From Bacteroidaceae bacterium (GTDB taxonomy: Bacteria; Bacteroidota; Bacteroidia; Bacteroidales; Bacteroidaceae): DNA of 64,000 nucleotides. Every line of letters begins with the position of its first letter. Position 1 is the first letter of the stretch. The notes beneath the pieces were generated by a model. That model did not search any database, was not told the DNA's origin, and worked only from the letters and a program-made list of their open reading frames with translations. Of this stretch, positions 51,453 through 60,368 are shown one piece after another. The translations under genes were made by a program, and so were the position numbers. The stretch lies in the NCBI GenBank assembly GCA_902362595.1, contig CABIXF010000014.1, positions 1 to 64,000 of the forward strand. The letters run 5' to 3'.

Positions 51453-52949
51453 ATGAAAACAACAACTAAGTTTGCGATAGGTTCAGTAGCAGTCATTGCA
51501 CTGAGTGCCGGAGTGGCCGGAGTTACTGCGTATGCCATGATGGAGAAAAATCAGGCAAACGCGTCTTTTTATGAAGCTTTTGACACTGCGTCTCCTTTGC
51601 GTACGGCAGCGTTCGATGCATCCAGCATGCAGCCGGTCGATTTGACGAAAGCGGCAGAAAGCACGTTGAACTCCGTGGTACATATCATGTCTATTCAGCG
51701 TAGTAAGATTCAGACAATTCAGGGTCAGCCCGATATATTCGATTTCTTCTTCGGTGACGGAAGAGGACGTCAGCAGCAAGTACAGACTCCGGAACAGAGA
51801 GGTTTCGGTTCGGGTGTCATCATCTCCAAGGATGGTTACATCGTGACCAACAACCACGTGATTGACGGAGCCGATGAAATCAACGTGAAGTTGCACGACG
51901 GACGCGAGATGAAAGGTCGTGTCATCGGTACAGACCCGACTTCCGACTTGGCACTGGTCAAGATCGAAGGAGATGATTTCCCGGCTATCGTGGTCGGCAA
52001 CTCCGACAACCTGAAAGTAGGTGAGTGGGTATTGGCAGTCGGTAACCCGTTCAACCTGGGTTCTACAGTGACAGCCGGTGTGGTCAGTGCGAAGTCTCGT
52101 GGACTGGGTGCCAACCAGGTAGAATCCTTCATTCAGACCGATGCCGCCATCAACCAGGGTAACAGTGGTGGTGCGCTGGTCAATGCCAAGGGTGAGCTGG
52201 TAGGTATCAACGCCATGCTGTATTCTCCGACAGGAGCCTACTCCGGTTATGGTTTCGCCATTCCGGTAAGCATCATGACCAAGGTGGTAACCGACTTGAA
52301 GCAATATGGTACCGTACAGCGTGCATTGCTGGGTATCGGCGGTCGTGACATGGGTAACGAAGTTTATCCGGATGAAATCCGCAAGGAACAGAAGGAACTG
52401 GGTGCTACCGAAGGAGTACAGGTGGTAGAAATCACAGACGGTGGCTCAGCCGACGGAATCTTGCAGAAGAACGATGTTATCCTGAAGCTGAACGACACCA
52501 AGGTGAAGACGATGGCCGACCTGCAAGGTATGCTGGCTAAGTATCGTCCGGGTGACAAAGTGAAAGTTACCGTATTGCGTGACAAGAAAGAAAAGACCTT
52601 TACCATTACCTTGAAGAATTCTCAGGGAACTACCAAGGTGGTAAAACAGGCCGATATGGAAATCTTGGGTGCTGCCTTCCGTGCCGTGCCGAAAGAGCTG
52701 AAGGAACAGTTGAACTTGGGTTACGGAGTGGAAGTAACCGGTGTCAGCGACGGAAGAATGAAAGACAGCGGTATTCGCAAGGGATTCATCATCCTGAAAG
52801 CCAACGGAAAGCAGTTGCGCAGCGTGCAGGATCTGGAGAACGTGATGAAAACCGCTTCTCAGTCAGCCGATCAGGTACTGTTCATGACCGGTGTATATCC
52901 TTCTGGTAAACGTGCAAACTATGCAGTCGACTTGTCACAGGCCGAATAA
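51453..52949 (+). CDS. HtrA/DegP-type periplasmic serine protease (Do family)
   Basis: The 498-residue envelope protease/chaperone has an N-terminal membrane or signal segment (residues 5-28), a trypsin-like domain with a full triad (His-135 in TNNHVIDG, Asp-165 in PTSDLALVK, Ser-238 in NQGNSGGAL) and two PDZ domains (about 290-385 and 405-495). Degrades or refolds misfolded envelope proteins by family knowledge. The 298 bp upstream (51155-51452) contain only a one-mismatch -7 box (TACTTTAG, 51393-51400); nothing else is clear. A perfect 30-bp palindrome follows the gene. Confidence 0.95.
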   Translation: MKTTTKFAIGSVAVIALSAGVAGVTAYAMMEKNQANASFYEAFDTASPLRTAAFDASSMQPVDLTKAAESTLNSVVHIMSIQRSKIQTIQGQPDIFDFFFGDGRGRQQQVQTPEQRGFGSGVIISKDGYIVTNNHVIDGADEINVKLHDGREMKGRVIGTDPTSDLALVKIEGDDFPAIVVGNSDNLKVGEWVLAVGNPFNLGSTVTAGVVSAKSRGLGANQVESFIQTDAAINQGNSGGALVNAKGELVGINAMLYSPTGAYSGYGFAIPVSIMTKVVTDLKQYGTVQRALLGIGGRDMGNEVYPDEIRKEQKELGATEGVQVVEITDGGSADGILQKNDVILKLNDTKVKTMADLQGMLAKYRPGDKVKVTVLRDKKEKTFTITLKNSQGTTKVVKQADMEILGAAFRAVPKELKEQLNLGYGVEVTGVSDGRMKDSGIRKGFIILKANGKQLRSVQDLENVMKTASQSADQVLFMTGVYPSGKRANYAVDLSQAE

Positions 52950-52983
52950 ACGCATGATTAAGGTAGAAAGATTTTAGCTACGT

Positions 52984-53013
52984 GAAGGCACTTCGGAATT
53001 CCGAAGTGCCTTC
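52984..53013. terminator. Perfect 30-bp palindrome, probable terminator of the protease gene
   Basis: Arms GAAGGCACTTCGGAA and TTCCGAAGTGCCTTC meet with no loop base; TTTGGTGCTTTTT follows. As RNA it would fold with a 4-nt loop. It can serve either strand. Confidence 0.7.
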
Positions 53014-53181
53014 TTTGGTGCTTTTTATAAGAGTAGACTGTCCGTAGGGGAATGAACAATCGGGCAGTCTTCTCTGTTCCTTTTTTGGCAGGAGATTGAC
53101 AAAAAGAGAGTGTCTGTGCAACTTTAAGAAAATTATAGATTCTTTCTTCGGAAAATCGCTGTCAGAATAAAAAATATTTTG

Positions 53182-53189
53182 TACTTTTG
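53182..53189 (+). promoter_or_regulatory. -7 box TACTTTTG for rpoD
   Basis: Perfect TAnnTTTG 23 bp before the start at 53212. Confidence 0.6.
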
Positions 53190-53211
53190 TGCCCAAATCA
53201 TTTTATATAGA

Positions 53212-54072
53212 ATGAGACAGTTAAAGATTACTAAAAGTATCACTAACCGAGAGAGCGCTTCTTTGGATAAGTATTTGCAGGAAATCGGTCGTGAAGATTT
53301 GATTACTGTAGAAGAGGAGGTAGAACTCGCTCAACGTATCCGTAAAGGTGACCGTGCGGCATTAGAGAAACTTACACGTGCCAACCTACGATTTGTGGTG
53401 TCTGTAGCCAAACAGTATCAGAACCAGGGTTTGAGCTTGCCGGATTTGATTAATGAAGGTAACCTGGGATTGATTAAGGCCGCTGAAAAGTTTGATGAAA
53501 CCCGTGGTTTCAAATTCATCAGTTACGCCGTTTGGTGGATTCGTCAGTCTATTTTGCAGGCACTGGCAGAACAGTCACGTATCGTGCGTTTGCCGTTGAA
53601 CCAGGTTGGTTCACTGAATAAAATCAGCAAGGCATTCTCTAAGTTCGAACAGGAAAACGAACGTCGTCCGTCGCCGGAGGAACTGGCTGATGAGCTGGAA
53701 ATCCCGGTAGACAAGATTTCGGATACGCTGAAGGTTTCCGGTCGCCACATTTCCGTGGATGCTCCTTTTGTGGAAGGAGAGGACAACAGTCTGCTGGATG
53801 TGCTGGTGAACGATGATTCTCCGATGGCCGACCGCTCTTTGGTGAATGAATCACTTTCGAGGGAAATTGACAGGGCACTTTCTACGTTGACCGAAAGGGA
53901 GAAGGATATCATCCAGATGTTTTTCGGTATTAACACGCAGGAAATGACGTTGGAAGAAATCGGCGACAAGTTTGGGCTCACCCGTGAGCGTGTTCGCCAG
54001 ATTAAGGAAAAGGCTATTAGACGATTAAGACAAAATTCTCGTAGTAAGCTGCTCAAATCTTATTTGGGATAA
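53212..54072 (+). CDS. rpoD: Primary RNA polymerase sigma factor (short Bacteroidetes RpoD)
   Basis: Directs housekeeping transcription at the TTTG / TAnnTTTG promoters seen throughout the window. Start [30 protein letters not shown] at 53212 follows its own promoter. The 286-residue protein has regions 1.2, 2 ([51 protein letters not shown]), 3 and 4 ([31 protein letters not shown]) but no region 1.1 or non-conserved region, the known layout of the Bacteroides primary sigma factor. Single gene with a hairpin terminator. Confidence 0.96.
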   Translation: MRQLKITKSITNRESASLDKYLQEIGREDLITVEEEVELAQRIRKGDRAALEKLTRANLRFVVSVAKQYQNQGLSLPDLINEGNLGLIKAAEKFDETRGFKFISYAVWWIRQSILQALAEQSRIVRLPLNQVGSLNKISKAFSKFEQENERRPSPEELADELEIPVDKISDTLKVSGRHISVDAPFVEGEDNSLLDVLVNDDSPMADRSLVNESLSREIDRALSTLTEREKDIIQMFFGINTQEMTLEEIGDKFGLTRERVRQIKEKAIRRLRQNSRSKLLKSYLG

Positions 54073-54101
54073 GGTAGAGATTGATTTCCGAAAAAAACAG
54101 G

Positions 54102-54144
54102 AGAGATGTATGAAGACAGGCTCAGTCTTGATACATCTCTTTTT
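54102..54144 (+). terminator. rpoD terminator
   Basis: Stem AGAGATGTAT (54102-54111) / ATACATCTCT (54131-54140) with inner AAGAC/GTCTT, then T-run. Confidence 0.85.
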
Positions 54145-54210
54145 GTGTGTATAAAGGCTTTTTGTTTGTTAATTTAATAGGTCTTCTTTCGGTTTTTACG
54201 CATAATTGTG

Positions 54211-54218
54211 TACTTTTG
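54211..54218 (+). promoter_or_regulatory. -7 box TACTTTTG for the next two-gene operon
   Basis: Perfect TAnnTTTG 21 bp before the start at 54239; TTTC at 54187-54190 with a 20-nt gap may be the -33 element. Confidence 0.6.
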
Positions 54219-54238
54219 CCCCCATAAATTGATGAATT

Positions 54239-54646
54239 ATGCGTTACACAAAATTTTTCTGTTTCTTGTTTATGATGGTATTGGCTGTTTCTGCATTCAG
54301 CAAGCAGCCGAAAGATAAAAATAAATATGGTGTCTATCTGGCTGGTGTTTCGGCTTCTTTTACAGATTCGCTGGTTTATTTCACAGGTGTACAGTACTTG
54401 GACAGTGCGTCAGTAGATGGTAAAGGATTGCTGGTGGGACGTGCGCTGTATAGCATCCAGTTGAAAGACTATCTGGAACAGAAGCAGAATGGGAAGAACC
54501 GTACTTGTTTCATTTTCTTTAGCCGGAAGAAAAAAAATGTGCAGAAGGAATTGAAAAAGATGAAGGAAAGATACGCTAAGGGCAGTTCGCTGGTTTTGCA
54601 GGATGTAAATGCAGAGTTTAAGTTTGAAAAGCCTGATTTTGAATGA
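54239..54646 (+). CDS. Small exported protein upstream of a clostripain-family gene
   Basis: 135 residues with a signal peptide (KFFCFLFMMVLAVSAFS). The mature part has KYGVYLAGVSASFTDSLVYFTGVQYLDSA, then a lysine-rich helix (SRKKKNVQKELKKMKERYAKG) and a short beta tail. Its stop overlaps the next start by ATGA, so the two products are coupled. Similar small proteins of Bacteroides are unnamed; I know no function. It could be an inhibitor or partner of the downstream protease, on context alone. Confidence 0.7.
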   Translation: MRYTKFFCFLFMMVLAVSAFSKQPKDKNKYGVYLAGVSASFTDSLVYFTGVQYLDSASVDGKGLLVGRALYSIQLKDYLEQKQNGKNRTCFIFFSRKKKNVQKELKKMKERYAKGSSLVLQDVNAEFKFEKPDFE

Positions 54647-55914
54647 GAACAATGAAGAAGTGGATTTATTGTCTGCTGGTCGTCTTTTTGGCGGCGTGTT
54701 CCAATGAAATACCGGAGCAACAGCCGGCCAAGCGTTCCGGACGCACGGTACTGGCCTATCTGATATCGAATAATCAGGCGGGATCGCTCGATACTTATTT
54801 GCAGAATAATGTGGTAGACATGTATGAGGCTTTGGGGAATATGAAAGAGTCTTGTACGTTGTTGGTGTATTACCGGCCATACACAGGGGATGAACCGTTA
54901 GGGTATCCGACATTGATGAGTTTTTATGCCGACGGACGTGGAAATATCAATGGCTCGGCCGCTTTGACAGGGACTAATCTGACTTTTTCTGCTATCTGTC
55001 AGGTGGCGGAGAAGAAACAATATACGATGAGCGGCCAGATTGCGACCGATCCGACAGTGATGGAAGAAGTCTTTAAAGACATGCAAGCTGTGGCCCCGTC
55101 AGAGAGTTATGGCGTGATTTTCGGTTCGCATGGCACGGGGTGGATGAAAGGAAACTCCGTACGGACCAAGGCTTTCGGAGATGACAATGGGTATCATATC
55201 AATATCCCGGACCTGGCCAATGTCTTGAAGAACAGTTTCACGGATAAACTTGATTTTGTGCTGTTTGATGCCTGCATGATGGGGACGGCAGAAGTGTGCT
55301 ACGAACTGAAGGAGGTAACTTCACACTGTGTAGCTTCGGTGATGGAAACACCTGTATACGGATTTCCTTATGCACAGATTCTTCCTTATCTGTATGTAGA
55401 TAACGTGGATTACTCGACGGTATGTCATGAGTTTATTTCTTTTAATAAGACGAAAGACTTGTGGGGAACTTGTGCGGCTGTCGACTGTAGTCAGATGGAG
55501 AACCTGGCCGAGGCGGTGAAGAGTAAGCTGACGGAATGGGAAGATGCCTTGCCTTCTGTATCCATGGAGAACGTGCAGCAGTATGGAGTGGGAAGTTACC
55601 GGTATTTTTCATACGATGTGCTCGATTTCTTCCGGGAACTGGGACGGAAAAGCGGAGTGGCTGATACGGACCTGAATACGGAAATTGCGTCGGTGCAGAC
55701 TGCGTTGAATCAAGCGGTGGTTGCCAAGGAATGTCTGGCGGGACCGGAGTATGAGTTTGATGGGCTAACGATAGATGATACCCGTTTTTGTGGAATCGGT
55801 ATGTATATTCCGGAAGCATACAATCCCTATGTGACAAGTAAGACTTCCTGGAATACGTATTACGAAAGCTCCATCGCGTGGTACCGTGCCGCAGGTTGGG
55901 ATACTTTGAACTAA
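54643..55914 (+). CDS. Clostripain-family (C11) cysteine protease lipoprotein
   Basis: The 423-residue protein has a lipoprotein signal (MKKWIYCLLVVFLAAC; the ATG at 54652 is an equally good start) and the C11 catalytic dyad: His-163 in FGSHGTGWM and Cys-211 in FDACMMGTAEV. Clostripain enzymes usually cut after Arg or Lys and mature by self-cleavage; homologues in gut Bacteroides are surface or periplasmic. C-terminal residues include conserved FSYDVLDFFREL and TSWNTYYESSIAWYRAAGW. Coupled to the small upstream gene. Confidence 0.88.
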   Translation: MRTMKKWIYCLLVVFLAACSNEIPEQQPAKRSGRTVLAYLISNNQAGSLDTYLQNNVVDMYEALGNMKESCTLLVYYRPYTGDEPLGYPTLMSFYADGRGNINGSAALTGTNLTFSAICQVAEKKQYTMSGQIATDPTVMEEVFKDMQAVAPSESYGVIFGSHGTGWMKGNSVRTKAFGDDNGYHINIPDLANVLKNSFTDKLDFVLFDACMMGTAEVCYELKEVTSHCVASVMETPVYGFPYAQILPYLYVDNVDYSTVCHEFISFNKTKDLWGTCAAVDCSQMENLAEAVKSKLTEWEDALPSVSMENVQQYGVGSYRYFSYDVLDFFRELGRKSGVADTDLNTEIASVQTALNQAVVAKECLAGPEYEFDGLTIDDTRFCGIGMYIPEAYNPYVTSKTSWNTYYESSIAWYRAAGWDTLN

Positions 55915-55999
55915 CTGATAATAGCTGACTTCTTGACTCTTTGTGTAAACTTTCTATAGGGTAAATGTGTTTTTATTGTTTTAAGACAGATTTATAAGT

Positions 56000-57253
56000 A
56001 TGTGGAATTTCATCAAAGAGCTACGACGTAAGGACCATCCGCGTTACTTGGGTGGTCTTGATTTCTTTAAATACATCGGTCCGGGCTTGCTCGTGACCGT
56101 CGGTTTCATCGACCCGGGCAACTGGGCTTCGAATTTTGCGGCAGGGGCCGATTTCGGCTATTCCCTGCTGTGGGTCATCACTTTGTCGACAATCATGCTG
56201 ATTGTGTTGCAGCACAATGTGGCACATTTGGGTATCGTTACCGGGCTTTGCCTGAGCGAGGCGGCCACGAAATACACCCCCAAATGGGTGTCGCGTCCTG
56301 TGCTGGGTACGGCGGTACTGGCCTCCATCTCCACTTCCCTCGCCGAAATTCTGGGAGGGGCCATTGCCTTGGAAATGCTGTTTCACATTCCCATCATCTG
56401 GGGAGCCCTGTTGACGACGGTGTTTGTTGTCATCATGCTTTTTTCCAATTCTTATAAACGGATTGAGCGGGCCATCATTGCCTTTGTGTCCGTCATCGGA
56501 CTGTCTTTTTTGTACGAACTGTTTCTGGTAGAGATTGATTGGCCGTTGGCGGCCCGTTCGTGGGTAGTGCCTTCCCTTCCTCAAGGAAGTCTGCTTGTCA
56601 TTATGAGCGTATTGGGAGCAGTGGTCATGCCTCACAATTTGTTCTTGCATTCGGAGGTGGTGCAGAGCCGGGAATACAACAAGCAGGACGATGCTTCCAT
56701 CCGCAAACTGCTGAAATATGAATTTTATGATACCCTGTTCTCCATGGGAGTGGGCTGGGCCATCAACAGTGCGATGATTCTGCTGGCGGCAGCCACTTTC
56801 TTCACCCATGGAATAGAGGTGGAAGAATTGCAACAGGCCAAGAGTCTGTTGGAACCTTTGCTGGGCAGTCAGGCGGCCCTGGTGTTTGCCTTGGCCCTGC
56901 TGATGGCTGGTATCTCGTCGACGGTGACGAGCGGCATGGCGGCAGGTTCCATCTTTGCCGGGATGTTCGGAGAGTCGTATCACGTGAAGGACATCCATTC
57001 GCGGGTGGGCATTCTGCTTTCCCTGGGAGTAGCCCTGGTGGTGATTCTGTTCATTGACAACCCGTTTCAGGGATTGATTCTCTCGCAGATGGTGCTGAGC
57101 ATCCAGTTGCCGTTCACCATTTTCCTGCAAGTGTGGCTGACTTCCTCCCGACGCGTAATGGGGCCGTATGCCAATTCCCGCTGGAGTACGTGGGTACTCT
57201 ATGCCATGGCTGTGGTGGTGTCTGTGCTGAACCTTGCACTGCTGTTTTCGTAA
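56000..57253 (+). CDS. Nramp-family divalent metal (Mn/Fe) transporter
   Basis: The 417-residue inner-membrane protein has about eleven membrane segments and both Nramp metal-site motifs: DPGN in VGFIDPGNWASN (TM1) and MPH in VVMPHNLFLHSEVV (TM6). It is a proton-coupled importer by family knowledge, most likely for Mn2+ or Fe2+. The short gap before it lacks a clear -7 box and no metal-regulator site could be identified. It converges with the MATE gene; only 7 bp separate the stops, with no terminator. Confidence 0.93.
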   Translation: MWNFIKELRRKDHPRYLGGLDFFKYIGPGLLVTVGFIDPGNWASNFAAGADFGYSLLWVITLSTIMLIVLQHNVAHLGIVTGLCLSEAATKYTPKWVSRPVLGTAVLASISTSLAEILGGAIALEMLFHIPIIWGALLTTVFVVIMLFSNSYKRIERAIIAFVSVIGLSFLYELFLVEIDWPLAARSWVVPSLPQGSLLVIMSVLGAVVMPHNLFLHSEVVQSREYNKQDDASIRKLLKYEFYDTLFSMGVGWAINSAMILLAAATFFTHGIEVEELQQAKSLLEPLLGSQAALVFALALLMAGISSTVTSGMAAGSIFAGMFGESYHVKDIHSRVGILLSLGVALVVILFIDNPFQGLILSQMVLSIQLPFTIFLQVWLTSSRRVMGPYANSRWSTWVLYAMAVVVSVLNLALLFS

Positions 57254-57260
57254 ATGTTTG

Positions 57261-58622
57261 TCAGGCTTCGTGCGGAGTGACTTCCGTCATTTTCTTTTTG
57301 AAATGATACATCAGCATGAGGGCGGCTACCGCAAAGGCCAGTCCGTCGGACAGCGGCATGCTGAACCATACCCCTTTCAGTCCGTAGACAGGCGGCAGCC
57401 AGGCCAGTCCCGGAAGCAGGAAGAGCAGCTGGCGGGAGAGAGACAGGAAGATGGAAATCCGAGCCTTTCCGATGGACTGGAAAAACTGGGTGATGACAAT
57501 CTGTGCCCCCACGACTGGGAAGGCCAGGATACCAATTCGCAAGGCGAGGATGGCGTCGTCCATCAATTCCTGGCTGTCGGTAAACATTCCTACGAAGAGT
57601 CCGGGGAACAGTTCTCCTACGGCAAATCCCACGGTGGTGATGATACAGGCCGCCGTAATACCCAGTTTCAAGGTACGTTTCACCCGACTGAAATGACGGG
57701 CCCCGTAGTTGTAGCCCGTAATGGGTTGCATGCCCATGGTGATACCCATCACAATCATGACAAACAACATCTGGATGCGGTTGAGGATGCCGAAGGCTCC
57801 GATGGCCATGTCGCCCCCGTAGGTAAGCAGCCGGTTGTTGATGAAGATGACGATGCAGCAGGCACATACGTTCATGACGAACGGCGACATGCCGATGGCA
57901 AAAATATTCCCTATAATTTTCTTTTGCAGGCGAAGGTTGGGCCGGTGAAAATGGATGTAGCTTTTCGGGATGCAGAAGTGATAGAGCACCCAAATCATGC
58001 CGAAAAACTGTGAGCAGACTGTGGCCAGTGCCGCTCCCCGGATGCCCCAGTCGAACACGAAGATGAAGATGGGAGCCAGAATGATGTTGCATCCCACCGT
58101 CAGCATGGACGAGAGCATGGCCTTGCGCGGATAGCCCGTGGCCCGCATGACGTTGTTGAGTCCGATCATGACATACGAGATGGGGCTGCCCAGCAGGATG
58201 ACCTGCATGAAGTCGCGGGCATAAGGCATGGTCGCTTCACTGGCTCCGAAGAAAAACAGAATCGGTTCCAGGAAGATGAACGCCAGTCCCCCGTAGAACA
58301 CGGCATTGATGACACAGAGAATCGCCACATTGCCCAAGATGTCTTCGGTCCCTTTCTTGTCTTTCTGTCCCAGACGGATGGAGGAGAGTGTAGCACCTCC
58401 CACACCCACCAGCGTACAGAACGCCACCAGCAGGTTCATGAGCGGGAAGGTGATGGCCAGTCCCGAGATGGCCAGTGCCCCCACACCGTGTCCGATGAAG
58501 ATACTGTCGATGATGTTGTAGAGCGAGGTCAGCGTCATGCCGATGATGGCCGGGATGGAATATTCCAGCAACAGTTTCCCGATGGGAGCCTCTCCCAGGA
58601 TATGCGGATTGTTCTCTTTCAT
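57261..58622 (-). CDS. MATE-family multidrug/metabolite efflux transporter
   Basis: Start ATG 58622 (MKENNPHILGEAPIGKLLLEYSIPAI); a TTG 27 bp upstream overlaps the promoter. The 453-residue protein has twelve membrane segments in two repeats, each starting with a conserved amphipathic region (IGMTLTSLYNIIDSIFIGHGVG and FVMNVCACCIVIFINNRLL), and the GMQPITGYNYGARHFSRVKR loop typical of the family. Na+- or H+-driven export; substrate unknown. Confidence 0.92.
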   Translation of the reverse strand: MKENNPHILGEAPIGKLLLEYSIPAIIGMTLTSLYNIIDSIFIGHGVGALAISGLAITFPLMNLLVAFCTLVGVGGATLSSIRLGQKDKKGTEDILGNVAILCVINAVFYGGLAFIFLEPILFFFGASEATMPYARDFMQVILLGSPISYVMIGLNNVMRATGYPRKAMLSSMLTVGCNIILAPIFIFVFDWGIRGAALATVCSQFFGMIWVLYHFCIPKSYIHFHRPNLRLQKKIIGNIFAIGMSPFVMNVCACCIVIFINNRLLTYGGDMAIGAFGILNRIQMLFVMIVMGITMGMQPITGYNYGARHFSRVKRTLKLGITAACIITTVGFAVGELFPGLFVGMFTDSQELMDDAILALRIGILAFPVVGAQIVITQFFQSIGKARISIFLSLSRQLLFLLPGLAWLPPVYGLKGVWFSMPLSDGLAFAVAALMLMYHFKKKMTEVTPHEA

Positions 58623-58646
58623 GCGAAATTTGTTTATTTTAATTCT

Positions 58647-58654
58647 CAAAGTTA
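58647..58654 (-). promoter_or_regulatory. -7 box TAACTTTG for the MATE gene
   Basis: Plus-strand CAAAGTTA, perfect TAnnTTTG on the minus strand, 25 bp ahead of the start. The opposite HAD gene has only GAACTTTG (58676-58683). Confidence 0.6.
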
Positions 58655-58709
58655 GGAATATGAACCGATATTTCAGAACTTTGCACCGTTAAATCAAACT
58701 AAACATCGA

Positions 58710-59357
58710 ATGGACAAAACGAAATGTGTAGCCGCCCTTTTTGATTTCGACGGGGTGGTGATGGATACTGAATCGCAGTACAGTCTTTTTTGGAACAAGG
58801 TAGGAAAACAATATCATCCGGAATACGAGGAATTCGGACGGGTCATCAAAGGACAGACTCTCAAACAGATTTACGACCGCCATTTTCAGGGTATGGAGCA
58901 GGAACAGGCTGAAATTACCGACCGTCTGAACCGTTTCGAGACGGAGATGAAGTATGAATACGTGCAGGGAGTGGAAGCGTTCATGCGCAGCCTGCGTGCC
59001 CACGGCGTGAAGATTGCCATCGTGACCAGCTCGAACGAGAAGAAGATGGCCAATGTCTACGCCACGCATCCCGAACTGAAGGGACTGGTCGACCGGATTC
59101 TGACAGCTGAAATGTTCCATAAGTCGAAGCCGGAACCCGACTGTTTCCTGCTGGGGGCCGAGGTGTTTGATACCGTGCCCGAAAACTGTGTGGTGTTTGA
59201 AGACTCTTTCCACGGCATTCAGGCCGGAAATGCGGCAGGGATGGCTGTCGTGGGGCTGAGCACGACCAATCCGGCGGAAGCCATTCAGAATCAGTGCGCT
59301 TTGGTGATTCCGGATTTTCGTCATTTTACCTACGAGGCCATGATGAACTTGCTGTAA
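58710..59357 (+). CDS. HAD-superfamily phosphatase/phosphomutase (beta-PGM-like)
   Basis: The 215-residue cytoplasmic protein has all HAD motifs: FDFDGVVMDTES (DxD, motif I), VTSSNEKKM (motif II), KSKPEPDCFLLG (motif III Lys) and VVFEDSFHGIQAG (motif IV). The helical cap between motifs I and II is of the beta-phosphoglucomutase type. The general acid Asp and DSSH-like features place it with sugar-phosphate phosphatases; no substrate can be assigned. It lies before panB but has a separate promoter in between. Confidence 0.9.
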   Translation: MDKTKCVAALFDFDGVVMDTESQYSLFWNKVGKQYHPEYEEFGRVIKGQTLKQIYDRHFQGMEQEQAEITDRLNRFETEMKYEYVQGVEAFMRSLRAHGVKIAIVTSSNEKKMANVYATHPELKGLVDRILTAEMFHKSKPEPDCFLLGAEVFDTVPENCVVFEDSFHGIQAGNAAGMAVVGLSTTNPAEAIQNQCALVIPDFRHFTYEAMMNLL

Positions 59358-59359
59358 CA

Positions 59360-59391
59360 TTTGTCTGATTCAGAAAAATCGGCTATTTTTG
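59360..59391 (+). promoter_or_regulatory. Full -33/-7 promoter of panB
   Basis: TTTG at 59360-59363 and TATTTTTG at 59384-59391 with a 20-nt gap, a complete Bacteroides-type promoter 30 bp before panB. Confidence 0.8.
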
Positions 59392-59421
59392 CGGAAATTT
59401 TATTAAATAGGAAAAAGAATT

Positions 59422-60243
59422 ATGGCAGGATATCTTTCAGGTGACACTCGCAAAGTGACGACTCACCGTTTGATTGAAATGAAACAAAGAGGTGAAAAAA
59501 TCTCCATGCTGACCTCTTATGACTATACCATGGCACAGATTGTAGACGGTGCCGGAGTAGACGTGATTCTGGTAGGAGATTCGGCTTCGAATGTGATGGC
59601 CGGCAATGTGACCACCCTTCCTATCACGGTAGACCAGATGATTTATCATGGTAAATCGGTGATGCGTGGCGTGAAACGTGCATTGGTGGTTGTCGATATG
59701 CCGTTTGGTTCGTACCAGGCCGACCCGTTCGACGGGGTACGCAATGCCATCCGCATCATGAAAGAGACGCATGCCGATGCGTTGAAGCTGGAAGGCGGAG
59801 AAGAAGTCATCGACGTGATTCGCCGCATCATCGGGGCCGGCATGCCGGTGATGGGACACCTGGGACTGATGCCGCAGTCTATCAACAAGTATGGCACCTA
59901 CGGCGTGCGAGCCAAGGAAGAGGCTGAGGCCGAGAAGCTGATAAAAGACGCCCGTCTGCTGGAAGAAGCTGGCTGCTTCGGGCTGGTGCTGGAAAAAATC
60001 CCCGCCGAACTGGCAGCCCGTGTGGCCAAGGAACTGACCATCCCCGTGATTGGTATCGGTGCCGGAGGTGGAGTCGACGGACAGGTACTGGTGGTGACCG
60101 ACATGCTGGGCATGACCAAAGGATTCAGCCCGCGCTTCCTGCGTCGTTACGCCGACCTGAATACGGTGATGACGGATGCCATCGGGCATTACGTGGCCGA
60201 CGTGAAGTCGAGCGACTTCCCCAATGAGTCGGAGCAGTATTAA
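59422..60243 (+). CDS. panB: 3-methyl-2-oxobutanoate hydroxymethyltransferase
   Basis: Makes ketopantoate from ketoisovalerate and 5,10-methylene-THF, the first step to pantothenate. The 273-residue decameric-barrel enzyme has [32 protein letters not shown] (metal Asp), [22 protein letters not shown] and the catalytic Glu in [12 protein letters not shown], then [22 protein letters not shown]. Together with coaX at 14087 it covers two separate steps toward CoA in this window, but they are not linked in an operon. Confidence 0.96.
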   Translation: MAGYLSGDTRKVTTHRLIEMKQRGEKISMLTSYDYTMAQIVDGAGVDVILVGDSASNVMAGNVTTLPITVDQMIYHGKSVMRGVKRALVVVDMPFGSYQADPFDGVRNAIRIMKETHADALKLEGGEEVIDVIRRIIGAGMPVMGHLGLMPQSINKYGTYGVRAKEEAEAEKLIKDARLLEEAGCFGLVLEKIPAELAARVAKELTIPVIGIGAGGGVDGQVLVVTDMLGMTKGFSPRFLRRYADLNTVMTDAIGHYVADVKSSDFPNESEQY

Positions 60244-60272
60244 GCCTGTTGTTTTTTGACAAAGCATAAAGG

Positions 60273-60327
60273 TGCATGGACTGTAGGACCGGGCGGTCAG
60301 TTTCCGGCAGGTGGTACAGTCTGTGCA
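60273..60327 (+). other. Hairpin between panB and the MFS gene
   Basis: Arms TGCATGGACTGTA (60273-60285) and TACAGTCTGTGCA (60315-60327) pair apart from two adjacent wobble/mismatch positions, around an inner GACC-GGGC-GGTC hairpin. The T-run after it is short (GTGTTTTA), so it may be a weak terminator or an attenuator for the MFS gene. Confidence 0.5.
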
Positions 60328-60368
60328 TCTGTGTTTTAGACAAGATAGAGACGAGAAAAGAAAAAAGA

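Noticed and set aside
56021..57130. 369-codon open frame opposite the Nramp gene
   Set aside because: Rich in Gln, His and Arg in the way of reverse-read membrane genes; no start context.
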